This document shows, one piece after another, positions 32,737 to 42,600 of a DNA stretch of 64,000 bases. Location of the stretch: NCBI GenBank assembly GCA_963667075.1, contig OY762938.1, forward strand, positions 2,060,351 through 2,124,350, given 5' to 3'. The position numbers and the translations under genes were made by a program. The notes below the pieces were generated by a model that was given only the letters and a program-made list of their open reading frames with translations, made no database searches and was not told the origin of the DNA. The stretch comes from G963667075 sp963667075 (GTDB lineage Bacteria; Pseudomonadota; Alphaproteobacteria; Micavibrionales; Micavibrionaceae). How positions within the stretch are numbered: the first letter of the stretch is position 1; every line of letters starts with the position of its first letter.

Positions 32737-34302
32737 TTACAATTGACAATAAAATTTTCTAAAAAGAGCACCTTTCTTTACACAAAAAAAGAAAATAAAG
32801 GCAATAAAAACAAAGAAAAACGTTTCTTTATTATTACGGTAGGGTGTTTTTTGTCCTAATCTTTTAGGAAGGGGGGCGTCGTCCACGAATTCTGTGTATG
32901 TTCTGGTCTTTAAAAAAAATTGCCCCATAGGATTGATTACGCCGGAAATCCCAGTGTTTGCTACACGAATGACCGGTACACCTTCTTCAATCGCTCTGAA
33001 AACGGCCATGTTCATATGCTGGTAAGGGCCTGCTGACTCGCCGTACCAGCCATCATTTGTAACATTAACAATAAAATCAGTGTCGCTTTTTGCGACATGA
33101 CCCGGAAAAAGGATTTCGTAGCATATAAGAGGTGTAAATAGCGGAAAGGTCTCTCCGCCTGCTTGGCTTGTTGTGATCCCATTTCCCGGGATAAAGCCAG
33201 AAAATTGTACAATAGGGAGAAGTGGTATCCATTTTTTTAAGGGAATATACTCTCCAAAGGGCACCAGATGGCTCTTGTTATAGGCCGACTCGATATCACC
33301 CTGTTCAGATATGACCACGAGACTGTTGAAGTAGAAGGTGTCATTATCCATTTTTTTTCGTCTGAGCGCGCCGCTCAAGAGATAAGTGTTTCCCGGGATG
33401 GCTTTTAGAAAGGATGTTATTTCTTTTATAAAGGCCGGGTTTTCTAAAAAAAGATATGACATCGTTGTTTCTGGCCAAATGACGTAAGTGGTATTGGCTT
33501 CTGTCTCTGCTTTTTTTGACGAAAGGGCTATGGTTTTTCTAAAATTTGCCAGCATCTTGTGCCCATCCCATTTCTCATGCTGCGGAATATTGGGCTGTAC
33601 AATACGTATGGTTAAACCGGGTTCATAGGCTGGTTCGTATGTGGACAGTCTGTGCAGGCCCCAGCCGAGATTGCAAATGAACGATAACGCGATGAGCAAG
33701 ACGAGCATCACAGTCTTCTTTTTTCGCTCAAGAAACAGCAAAGCCGGTGCGGTGCACCACAAAAGACTAAAAAGAGTCAGAAAATAAATACCGCCAACGG
33801 ACACAAGTTGAATGACGGGCAGGTAATGAAACCAGCTATAGCCGAAGAGATTCCATGGGAAACCTGTGAAAAGATTCCCCCTGAGCCATCCACACAGTGC
33901 CAGAGAAACGCAAAAGAGCAAAAACTGTACAATAGTATCTTGATGGGCCGCTATTTTCTTGGTCGCATAAACGGCTAGCGCAGGAAAGAAAGACAGCATG
34001 AATGGCAGGCCTGTGACAGCCAGTGGCCATGCCCATTTATATTCATTCCCCTCGACCAGCAGGGCGTTGCCAATCCAGAAAAGACTGATGAGAAAATAAC
34101 CAAAACCAAAGAACCAGCCGCTTAAGAAGGCGATCCCCGGTTTTTCGATCTTTGTAAACAGGACAAAGAAAAAAGATAATCCGATAATAAGGAAGAGCGG
34201 CGCAACAGGATTTAAGAAAGCAAAAGCTGTCGGCATGGAAAGAGCTGCCAGCATACCGGCGAGTAAGGAAAAAAAGGCGGGTTTAATGGTTGTGTGGTAC
34301 AT
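32737..34302 (-). CDS. lnt: apolipoprotein N-acyltransferase
   Basis: Adds the third acyl chain to lipoproteins at the inner membrane. It is 521 residues with several N-terminal membrane helices and a periplasmic nitrilase-like domain. The catalytic triad is E278 (YVIWPETTMSYLF), K343 (SAYNKSHLVPFGEY) and C394 (FTPLICYEILFP), matching E. coli E267, K335 and C387. A final hydrophobic helix ends FYCQL. The first 20 bp overlap corC. Confidence 0.96.
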   Translation of the reverse strand: MYHTTIKPAFFSLLAGMLAALSMPTAFAFLNPVAPLFLIIGLSFFFVLFTKIEKPGIAFLSGWFFGFGYFLISLFWIGNALLVEGNEYKWAWPLAVTGLPFMLSFFPALAVYATKKIAAHQDTIVQFLLFCVSLALCGWLRGNLFTGFPWNLFGYSWFHYLPVIQLVSVGGIYFLTLFSLLWCTAPALLFLERKKKTVMLVLLIALSFICNLGWGLHRLSTYEPAYEPGLTIRIVQPNIPQHEKWDGHKMLANFRKTIALSSKKAETEANTTYVIWPETTMSYLFLENPAFIKEITSFLKAIPGNTYLLSGALRRKKMDNDTFYFNSLVVISEQGDIESAYNKSHLVPFGEYIPLKKWIPLLPIVQFSGFIPGNGITTSQAGGETFPLFTPLICYEILFPGHVAKSDTDFIVNVTNDGWYGESAGPYQHMNMAVFRAIEEGVPVIRVANTGISGVINPMGQFFLKTRTYTEFVDDAPLPKRLGQKTPYRNNKETFFFVFIAFIFFFCVKKGALFRKFYCQL

Positions 34303-35167
34303 TCCTGATTTTTACTCGCTTTATGCGTCTTGGGTCGGCATCCATAATTTCAAAGACAATCTGGCTGTTCTCGTGTTTGATGACTTCGCCTCGGGTTGGT
34401 ACGCGGCCAGCAATGAAGAAAATCAGGCCGCCAAGCGTGTCTGTTTCTTCACGTTCTTCTTCACTTAGAAATGTGCCATATTCTTTTTCAAAGGTCTCTA
34501 TGTCGTAACGTGCGTCTGTTATGATCGAGCCGTCATCATTTTCCTTTAGGGTCAGCTCTTCTTCCGAGACGAATTCGTCCTCTATTTCTCCAAAAATGGT
34601 TTCGATCAGATCTCCAATGGTGACCATACCGTCAATACCGCCAAACTCATCAACCACCAGAACCATATGTTTTTTGGTCTCTTTCATTTGAGAGAGAAGG
34701 TCCAGAACGGGCAAGGAAGGAGATACGACAGGCACGTCACGGATAAGACTTTTTATGTCGAGCTCTTCTGCGTCCTTGGCCAGACAGGCTAGAATATCCT
34801 TGATATGTATGGTGCCTAACACCTGATCGAGGTTTTCCTGATAAACCGGCAAACGGCTGAATTGTTTTTCAGAGAGCAACTCAAGCAGATCCTGTTTTGA
34901 TGTTTGAAGATCAATCGCAATGATATCGGCGCGCGGCACCATAACATCGAGTACTGTTCGGTCCCGCAAGGTCAGAACATTTGAAATCAGGTCGCGCTCA
35001 TGCGCCAAAAGTCCAGCCGGCTTGCCGTTACTGTCTTCTGCCAGTTCGTCAATATATTCCTCGATGGCCTCACGTACAGATGTATCCTGTTTTCCCTTTA
35101 CGAGGTTTTTTATCCGGCAAAAGGAGAAAAGGCTTTCACGCGGGTCGTTATTGTTATTGTCACTCAT
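34283..35167 (-). CDS. CorC/TlyC-type CBS-domain protein
   Basis: 294 residues with no membrane part: a CBS pair (VMVPRADIIAIDLQTSKQDL and IRDVPVVSPSLPVLDLLSQM with MVLVVDEFGGIDGMVTIGDL) followed by a CorC_HlyC transporter-associated domain (GSIITDARYDIETFEKEYG, LGGLIFFIAGRVPTRGEVIK). These proteins are linked to magnesium or cobalt efflux, but the soluble form's role is not settled. The order ybeY-corC-lnt is widely conserved. It overlaps ybeY by 8 bp and lnt by 20 bp. Confidence 0.93.
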   Translation of the reverse strand: MSDNNNNDPRESLFSFCRIKNLVKGKQDTSVREAIEEYIDELAEDSNGKPAGLLAHERDLISNVLTLRDRTVLDVMVPRADIIAIDLQTSKQDLLELLSEKQFSRLPVYQENLDQVLGTIHIKDILACLAKDAEELDIKSLIRDVPVVSPSLPVLDLLSQMKETKKHMVLVVDEFGGIDGMVTIGDLIETIFGEIEDEFVSEEELTLKENDDGSIITDARYDIETFEKEYGTFLSEEEREETDTLGGLIFFIAGRVPTRGEVIKHENSQIVFEIMDADPRRIKRVKIRNVPHNH

Positions 35168-35624
35168 AAGGATTGTTTAGCCCCATTTTTGAGAGAATGT
35201 CAATTTCAAGCTGTTCCATTTCTTCTGCCTGACGGTCATCCTCGTGGTCGTAGCCCATAAGATGAAGTGTGCCATGCACAAGCAGATGTGTAAAATGATC
35301 TTCCGGTTTTTTGTTTTGTTCCAGAGCTTCGCGTTCAATTGTTTCAAAAGCGAGGACAATATCACCCAGATGAGAAGAAAAAGGTGAGGGTGTGTCACTG
35401 TCCTGTGGAAAAGACAGGACGTTTGTCGGGGAGTCTTTTCCTCGCCAGTTTTTATTCAAGCGTTGAATATCCTCGTCATTTGTCAGCGTGATACTGATTT
35501 CCAGATTTCTGGTGTCTGCCGCAAGATAATCAAGTGCGCCAAGGATTATTTTTTCTATGTTGCTCTGTGCGCTTTTAATCCGGTCATGCCAGCGCGGGTC
35601 TTCGGTTTGGATATCAATTTGCAT
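35160..35624 (-). CDS. ybeY: endoribonuclease YbeY
   Basis: 154 residues. The metal-binding signature HLLVHGTLHLMGYDHEDDRQ gives three histidines (H..H.....H). NKNWRGKDSPTNVLSFPQD is the second diagnostic block. YbeY takes part in 16S rRNA 3'-end maturation and ribosome quality control. It overlaps phoH by 11 bp at its start and corC by 8 bp at its end. Confidence 0.96.
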   Translation of the reverse strand: MQIDIQTEDPRWHDRIKSAQSNIEKIILGALDYLAADTRNLEISITLTNDEDIQRLNKNWRGKDSPTNVLSFPQDSDTPSPFSSHLGDIVLAFETIEREALEQNKKPEDHFTHLLVHGTLHLMGYDHEDDRQAEEMEQLEIDILSKMGLNNPYE

Positions 35625-36618
35625 TTTCGTACGCTTTTAGGATCTTTCCAACAAGGTTGTGCCTCACGACATCGGATGTCTGGAAGGTTGTAAAGGAGAC
35701 ATCCTTTAGTGGTGCCAGAATTCTCATGGCTTCGATCAGGCCTGATGTTTGGCCGGGCAAAAGGTCTGTCTGGTCGGGATCTCCTGTGACGACCATACGG
35801 CTGTTTTCTCCCATGCGGCTTAAGAACATTTTCATTTGCGCAGAGGTGGTATTCTGCGCTTCGTCTAGTATGGCAATGGCGTTGTTCAACGTCCTGCCGC
35901 GCATGAAGGCCAGTGGCGCAATTTCGATCTCCCCTAATTCAATCAGTTTTTCCATGCGTTCAACGCTCATAAAATCGTACAGGGCATCGTAAACGGGGCG
36001 TAAATATGGATCGACTTTATCTTTCATGTCGCCCGGTAGAAAGCCAAGTTTCTCTCCTGCTTCTACGGCTGGCCGGCAAAAGATCATGCGTTCTACTTTT
36101 TTATTTTCAAACAGCTCTACGGCCATGGCGACGGCAAGATAGGTCTTACCCGTGCCGCCTGGGCCGATACCAAAGGCCAGGTCATATTCATGTAAGGCCT
36201 CAACGTAGGCAGCCTGATTGGGAGAGCGGGGGCGAATGGTTTTCTTTCGCGTTCTGATTTCGCGGCTGCCATCCAGCATTGTTCTGGTATTACGGTTTTT
36301 TTTGTCTCTGTCGCTTGTCATTAAGGGCGTGTTTTCTTCAGAGCGGGCAAAGCGCAGGGCCGCATCAATATCCTGAAAATCCAGTTCTTCATTTTGCTGC
36401 AGCTTTTCCCAAAGGACGCTCAGCACGTTATGTGCAAGATCAACATCCAGGGCTTTTCCAGCCAGAGAGAGTGTATTACCACGGTCCAGAATCTGGACAT
36501 TCATGTTTTTTTCTATGTATTTCAGGTGGGTGTTATGTTCACCATACAAGAGCGGAACAAGGCGATTATCGTCAAAGCTTAACGAAAGCTCCTTGTTTTG
36601 TTGATGTGTTTTGGTCAA
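35614..36618 (-). CDS. phoH: PhoH-family ATPase
   Basis: 334 residues. An N-terminal KH-like part (ERNMNVQIL-type region) precedes the ATPase domain: Walker A GPGGTGKTYLAVAMAV, the PAVEAGEKLGFLPGDMKDKV block, Walker B AIAILDEAQNTTSAQMKMFL and VTGDPDQTDLLPG. It belongs to the PhoL/YbeZ type that works with YbeY in RNA handling, consistent with the immediate neighbourhood. It lies between miaB and ybeY as usual. Confidence 0.95.
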   Translation of the reverse strand: MTKTHQQNKELSLSFDDNRLVPLLYGEHNTHLKYIEKNMNVQILDRGNTLSLAGKALDVDLAHNVLSVLWEKLQQNEELDFQDIDAALRFARSEENTPLMTSDRDKKNRNTRTMLDGSREIRTRKKTIRPRSPNQAAYVEALHEYDLAFGIGPGGTGKTYLAVAMAVELFENKKVERMIFCRPAVEAGEKLGFLPGDMKDKVDPYLRPVYDALYDFMSVERMEKLIELGEIEIAPLAFMRGRTLNNAIAILDEAQNTTSAQMKMFLSRMGENSRMVVTGDPDQTDLLPGQTSGLIEAMRILAPLKDVSFTTFQTSDVVRHNLVGKILKAYENAN

Positions 36619-36714
36619 GTTAACAGTGTCCTTGTATAAAAAATCTTCACAGAGAAAAGTATATCAGACCACAGCGTCATGAAAAGCATGTTTAGGAAAG
36701 CTTAAACTCTTTTT

Positions 36715-38043
36715 TTAAATAATGCCCTGTAATGAATTTAGATGGGCGTCGTTTATCATAACATATATGATTTTTCCATAGTTTTCTTCATCCGTTTGTA
36801 TGTGCATAGCTTGATTGTAAGGCGTGCGTCCATGTAACTGTCCCGCAATTCTTCCCTTGCGATCCAGAAGGACGGGAAGTGTCTTGCCGATCATTGTTTT
36901 GTTGAAGCGTTCCTGCTGTGCTCTTAATACGGCCTGAAGGGTTTGAAGGCGTTCGTTTTTAATGGATTCAGGGACGCTGTTCTCCATGCTGGCCGCTGGT
37001 GTGCCGGGGCGGGGACTGAATTTGAAGGAATAGGCACTGGCGTATTGTACTTCCTTAATAACCTCTATTGTGTCTTCAAAATCCTGATCTGTTTCGCCGG
37101 GGAACCCTACGATAAAGTCGCCGGATACCGCAATATCAGGGCGTGCTGTCCGTAGTTTTTCAATTGTTTGCAGATATTCTTGCGCTGTATGTTTGCGGTT
37201 CATCGCTTTTAAGATGCTGTCTGATCCGCTTTGAACGGGCAGATGGATGTAAGGCATTAGTTTATCTATGTCGCGGTGAGCGTTAATCAGATCATCGTTC
37301 ACATCGCTCGGATATGAGGTCGTGTAGCGAATACGCTTTAGATCTTCCATTTTTGCCAGCGCTTCAAACAGCTGTGCCAATGTCCAGTGTTTTCCATCCG
37401 GGCCTTGCCCGTGATAGGCATTCACGTTTTGGCCAAGAAGGGTGATTTCCTGGGCACCGCTATCAATCAGGGTTTTTGCTTCATCCATGATTTCAACAAC
37501 GGTTCTGGAATATTCTCCGCCGCGTGTGTATGGTACAACGCAGTAGCTGCAAAACCTGTCACAGCCTTCCTGGATGGCTAAAAAGGCAGAAACGCCCTGT
37601 CCCTGATGCTCTTCGGGCAGGAAGTCAAACTTGCTTATGGTAGGAAAGTCGGTGTTGATGATTCTCTTTTTTGTATGGGCTGCAACGATTTCAGGTAGTT
37701 TATAATAACTTTGGGAGCCGAGAACGATATCAACATAAGGGGCGCGGTCTGTGATGATTTTACCTTTGGCTTGCGCAACACAGCCTGTGAGCACCATCAG
37801 GCATTTATCACCTTTGTCTTCTTTCCTGTCCTTATGTTCGCGCAAGCGTCCGAGTTCGGAGAACACTTTATCTGTCGCCTTTTCCCGGATGTGGCAGGTG
37901 TTCAAGACGATCATATCGGCATCATCCGGTGCGTCCACCTGTTCGTATCCAAGAGGAACCATAAGATCGGCCATACGGTGGGAGTCATAAACATTCATCT
38001 GACACCCCCACGTTTTAATATAAAGTTTTTTCTTTTCCTGCAT
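36715..38043 (-). CDS. miaB: tRNA-2-methylthio-N6-dimethylallyladenosine synthase
   Basis: A radical-SAM methylthiotransferase acting on A37 of tRNA. It is 442 residues. The N-terminal cluster-binding cysteines are in KTWGCQMNVYDS, LNTCHIREKA and LTGCVAQ. The radical-SAM CxxxCxxC is EGCDRFCSYCVVPYTRG. A TRAM domain ends the protein. It leads the miaB-phoH-ybeY-corC-lnt run. It needs two Fe-S clusters, which the SUF system of this window would supply. Confidence 0.96.
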   Translation of the reverse strand: MQEKKKLYIKTWGCQMNVYDSHRMADLMVPLGYEQVDAPDDADMIVLNTCHIREKATDKVFSELGRLREHKDRKEDKGDKCLMVLTGCVAQAKGKIITDRAPYVDIVLGSQSYYKLPEIVAAHTKKRIINTDFPTISKFDFLPEEHQGQGVSAFLAIQEGCDRFCSYCVVPYTRGGEYSRTVVEIMDEAKTLIDSGAQEITLLGQNVNAYHGQGPDGKHWTLAQLFEALAKMEDLKRIRYTTSYPSDVNDDLINAHRDIDKLMPYIHLPVQSGSDSILKAMNRKHTAQEYLQTIEKLRTARPDIAVSGDFIVGFPGETDQDFEDTIEVIKEVQYASAYSFKFSPRPGTPAASMENSVPESIKNERLQTLQAVLRAQQERFNKTMIGKTLPVLLDRKGRIAGQLHGRTPYNQAMHIQTDEENYGKIIYVMINDAHLNSLQGII

Positions 38044-38106
38044 GGGGTGTTATATGAAGAAGATCAATTTATAAATCAAGTTTTTTGAAACGAATGGAGT
38101 AATCGT

Positions 38107-39048
38107 TTGAATAAAAAAATTCTGGCACTGGGCTGCATGTTGCCGCAGGAAATGGATGCTCTGGAAGAGCATTTTGATGTTATAAAGCTATGGAAAGAGC
38201 CCGATCCAGAGCAGGTTATTCAGGCGCATAAGAATGATATTATCTATATTTTATCGGCTTATAACGGCATGAAAGTGACCCGTCGCCTTATTGAATCCCT
38301 GCCTAATCTGGGATTGATTGCGCAATTTGGTGTCGGTTTTGAGAATATTGATATTGAGGCGGCAAAAGAATATGACATTGCCGTTACAAATTCTCCGGGA
38401 CCTTTGACAATGGGGGATACAGCCGATATTGCCATGCTGCTTATTCTGGCCTGTACGCGGCGTGCAATGGAAGCGGATATGTATGTACGTGTCGGAAAAT
38501 GGCTGAACGGGCCTTTCCCGCTAGGCAACTCGTTGAACGGAAAGATCGCCGGTATTGTCGGTATGGGACGCATCGGGCAGGAAATAGCCAAGCGTTGTGA
38601 TGTGTTCGGTATGACGGTAAAATATTATGGCCCTAATGAAAAAACGGCTCTGCCATACCAGTATTATGATGATTTGAATAAACTGGCAGAACAATCTGAT
38701 TTTTTAATTTTGTCCTGTGCCGGTGGCATAAACACAAAAAATATGGTTGATGGAAACGTGCTGAAATCACTTGGTCCAAAGGGCTATTTGGTTAATGTTT
38801 CAAGAGGTTCTGTTCTGCACGAAGAAGATTTTTTGATCGCTTTGAACAATAAAGAGATTGCAGGCGGCGGCCTGGACGTGTATGAAAGTGAGCCTGATGT
38901 CCCCCCGGATTTGGTTTCCATGGATAATGTGGTCTTATTGCCGCATATAGGGGGTGGGACAGTTGAAGCCAGAGGCGAAATGGGACGCTTGGTCGTTGAT
39001 AATATTCTGGCCCATTTTGAAGGGAAACCACTTTTAACACCGGTTTAG
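38107..39048 (+). CDS. D-isomer-specific 2-hydroxyacid dehydrogenase
   Basis: 313 residues from a TTG start at 38107, with GGAG upstream. The NAD-binding motif is GIVGMGRIGQEIAKRC. The catalytic Arg is in LVNVSRGSVLHEEDF, the Glu in GGGLDVYESEPDVP and the His in LLPHIGGGTVEA. The family reduces 2-keto acids such as glyoxylate or hydroxypyruvate; the substrate cannot be decided here. It faces away from miaB across a 63-bp gap that must hold both promoters. Confidence 0.92.
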   Translation: MNKKILALGCMLPQEMDALEEHFDVIKLWKEPDPEQVIQAHKNDIIYILSAYNGMKVTRRLIESLPNLGLIAQFGVGFENIDIEAAKEYDIAVTNSPGPLTMGDTADIAMLLILACTRRAMEADMYVRVGKWLNGPFPLGNSLNGKIAGIVGMGRIGQEIAKRCDVFGMTVKYYGPNEKTALPYQYYDDLNKLAEQSDFLILSCAGGINTKNMVDGNVLKSLGPKGYLVNVSRGSVLHEEDFLIALNNKEIAGGGLDVYESEPDVPPDLVSMDNVVLLPHIGGGTVEARGEMGRLVVDNILAHFEGKPLLTPV

Positions 39049-39088
39049 TTAAGTAGACTTCATAAGTAAAATTTAAGGATCTTGGTTT

Positions 39089-39580
39089 ATGCGTTTGGGC
39101 TTTTTTATTGTATCTCTGCTGTTTTTCCTGTCGCTGCAACCTGCTTTTGCAGCGTCCTGCTATACGAAAGAGGAAGCCGAGGCCGAACAAGGGATCCGTA
39201 TCCATAGTGAGTTAATGGTCATTGGCCTTAACTGCCAACATATGACCGGGAAGCTCGGTATTCGTGGTGAGAACCTTTATCTTCAGTACAAAAGATTTAC
39301 GCTGGCACATGAGAGTTTGTTTTCCTCTTATGAGAAAACATTAATTGATTATTTCAAGCGTAACGGTTCTTCTAATCCTGAAAAATCCATGCATAAGCTC
39401 AGAACGGATTTTGCAAACCAGATTTCATCAGATGCGGCGGATATGCGCCCTGATGTGTTTTGTTCCCATTACGCGCCGCGTATTCCTAAGGCGGCCCGTA
39501 TGAACAGAAAAGATGTGAGGCGGTGGGCCTCAACGTTTTATGACACGCATCCTGTAACAAGGCCGATGTGTAAAGAATAA
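39089..39580 (+). CDS. secreted hypothetical protein
   Basis: 163 residues with a signal peptide (MRLGFFIVSLLFFLSLQPAF, cleavage near AFA-AS). The mature protein has cysteines in ASCYTKEE, GLNCQHM, VFCSHY and PMCKE, which could form two disulphides in the periplasm. NLYLQYKRFTLAHE and the helical remainder match no family I can name. It lies 40 bp after the dehydrogenase on the same strand. Confidence 0.75.
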   Translation: MRLGFFIVSLLFFLSLQPAFAASCYTKEEAEAEQGIRIHSELMVIGLNCQHMTGKLGIRGENLYLQYKRFTLAHESLFSSYEKTLIDYFKRNGSSNPEKSMHKLRTDFANQISSDAADMRPDVFCSHYAPRIPKAARMNRKDVRRWASTFYDTHPVTRPMCKE

Positions 39581-39649
39581 AACGAAATACCCGTTTTTTA
39601 CGATTATATAATTTTTGGCATTTTTGCACTTGCAGTAAGGGAGAAAGCT

Positions 39650-42600
39650 GTGTCTAAATACGAACATTCAGACATACTGGCAAAAAAACTGGAACCGCTA
39701 CGGGAGAAACTTGGCATGAAAGAGTCATTGGCCTTGGAAAAGGATAATGCTGACACGACATCAGATAAGAAATCTCATAAGACTTCATTGGGCTCAAAAG
39801 CCTCTCTGGGCGTAAGTGTTGCCAATGAAGGGGGAAAAAAAGAAGGATTGGTTGCAAAAAACTTGCGTATATCCGTGTCTTCTCCCCGGCTCTCTGAGAG
39901 CGCATCTGGAAAAGATGCCACAAAGGAGAAAAGACTTATTTCCAATCCACCGCTCTCAGCCGAAAGACTGGAAGCAATGGAAGAGGATGAACCTGTTCTT
40001 GTTCTTGGTGGGACGCATGAACAGACGGCCGTTTCGCTGCCAGTCTGGTTGGAAGGGGCTAAAGTGCTTGGGATTTTCCTGAGTGCTGTCTGGCTGTTTT
40101 TATGCGCTTATTTTTCTTATGTTTCATTGCCTGCCGGATGGTCTCTGGCGGATTTTCAGCCTCACGCTGCTGGCGGTATGCTGGCCGGTATTTTAGCACC
40201 GGTTGCGTTGTACTGGCTTGTGATTTCTCATTTTCAAAGAGGGACTGAGGCGGCGTCTTATGCTCAGGCATTTCGTGATGAGCTGAGCTCTGTTTTCTTT
40301 CCATCGGAAGGCCGTTCAGAGCATATTAATGATGAAATTCAGACACTATGCCGTCAGGCGACGGAAGTAACCGCCTCTTCTAAGGCTGTGTTAAAAGCCA
40401 TTCAAAGGGCGCGTCAGGGATTGCGTGCGGAAATTCGTGACTTTACAGGCGTTTCCAAAAAGACAGAGTTTCATATTGACCGTCTGGCAGAAACGCTTCA
40501 TGAGCGGGCCGATAAACTCCGCGGTCTGACGGTTGAAATTGAAGAGCGTACAGCCAATATCGGGGCTAAAACGCAAGAGGGAGCTGATGCTTGGGATAAG
40601 GCTACGGTGACGGTGCTTGAACGGGCTGGCGAAATTGAAACGGCACTGGAAGGTGGCGCGAAAAAAATTATTCTTGCCGCCGATGATGCAAAAGAAAAAG
40701 CGGCTGAAATCGAAAAATCCATGGAAGAAGGATATGAATCCTTACGCAGCAGTGTGGAATCTGTGTCAAATCGCCTGAAAGATCTTAGTGGTGATTTTGA
40801 TGTCCATACTGAAACGCTGACAAAGGCGGCGGACCATGTCAGTGAAGAAACAAATCGTTTGGGCGATGTGCTGGAAACGCAAATCAAGAATTTTGAGGAC
40901 ATGACACAGCACACGCTCGAAGCTATGTCCCATTCCAGTCAGGTTATACAGGATCATACGGATGCGCTTGAGCGCGGCGGTGATGTTATTATTGATCAGG
41001 CGGAAAAAGTATCCAGCGTTATCGTCAAGGCGGTCGACCATTTGCAAGAGGCCTCTGACACAACCCTGGACAGAGCGGAAAATGTGGAAGAACGTTTCTC
41101 CAAACAGCTTTCTTCACTGGTTGATGCCGTGTCCGGGCTTGAAAAACATGCCGATATTATCGAACAGGCCGGCGTTAATGCGTCAGATCGTCTGGGCGAG
41201 GCGATTGGGACGGCTATTAAAGGCTCCGAGAGCATTAATTCGGCTGTCCGCCGTGCTGTTGAAGCTATGGATCAGGCTTTTGGTGGTGCGAAAGATCAGG
41301 CTGATGCGCTGATCGAACAAACCAAAAAGCACGTGCTTGATATCTCTGAAGCGGGAGGTGAACAAACGAAACAGGTTGAGCTTTTACTTGAAAAACTGGA
41401 ACAAAGCCGTGCCAATATAGATGAGTCCAGCCGCGCGTCTGAAGAACAGATTAATGCGCTTACAGAGAAAATTGAAGAACAGGAACGGAAACTGAATCTC
41501 TCTGCTTTGAGCATTGCTGAAGGGGTTAAGGAGGTGAAAGCTTCTTTGGAAGAGCCGCTGAAAGGGGTTGAAAAAGCTGTGGCTGAGGCCGATATGCGTC
41601 ATAAGCAAATTGATGAGATCCTGTCTCAGCGAACGGAAGATTTGAAAGACTCCAGCCGCCGTGCCAAGGAGAGTGCTGAGCAGATCAGGTCTATATTGCG
41701 TAGTCAGGCGCAGGAGATTTCTTCATTGTCCGGTCAGATTTCAGGTCATGCCCGTGCGATCAACGAAGATATGAAAAACCAAAAAGATATTCTGGCAGAG
41801 CAGGTTACAAATGTTTATCAACAGATTGATGCGGTAAACACGAAGCTGGATGAACAGGCCTGTCACCTTGGGGAAATTACCCAGGCGACACGGGATGAAC
41901 TCAACGATCTGCAAAAAGAAATTCAGGCACGGAGTATTGATATTTCTACGTCTACGCAGCAATCTGTCTCGGATTTGACCCTGCTGGATCAATCGTTGAG
42001 TGCGCATCTTGATAAGATTGAAGTGCGTTCACAATCGGCACAGGAAGCGCTGGAATGTTCTGCGTCTGCGCTTGTGAATGCGGCGAAAGATATTGAGCCT
42101 GTTTATGTCAAGGCAATAGAGCGGGCGAGTGAGGCTGAAAAAGCGTTTGCGCTCCTTAAGGAAGGGTTTGATGATAGTGCTGAGAGCAATCTCGACAGGC
42201 TGGAGCGTATTGGCATTGTCTTTGATGAACGTCTTGACGCGCTGCGTTCAGGCTCTGGTGAAGCCTCTCAAATCCTGAAAACGTCAAGCGATCACTTACG
42301 TGAACGTGTGGATGATATCGAGGAAGCCGCGCGTTCAGCTTGTGCTAAACTTAAGGAAATTGAGAATAATCTCGATGATCAGGTGGCTGACGTTCACTTG
42401 ATTACAGATCAGGCAACCTTGAAAGTGCAGGCGATCCGAAACACAATTAACGAACAGTTCCATAATCTGTCTGAATCTGTTGGACAGTCTGTGGCTCAGT
42501 TGGAAGATGCCAGCCAGCGATTTGAGGAATCCTCACAGATCGTTGCAAGAAATACGGATGAAACAATCAGCCATATTGAGGAAACGGTTCTGTTCGCTGA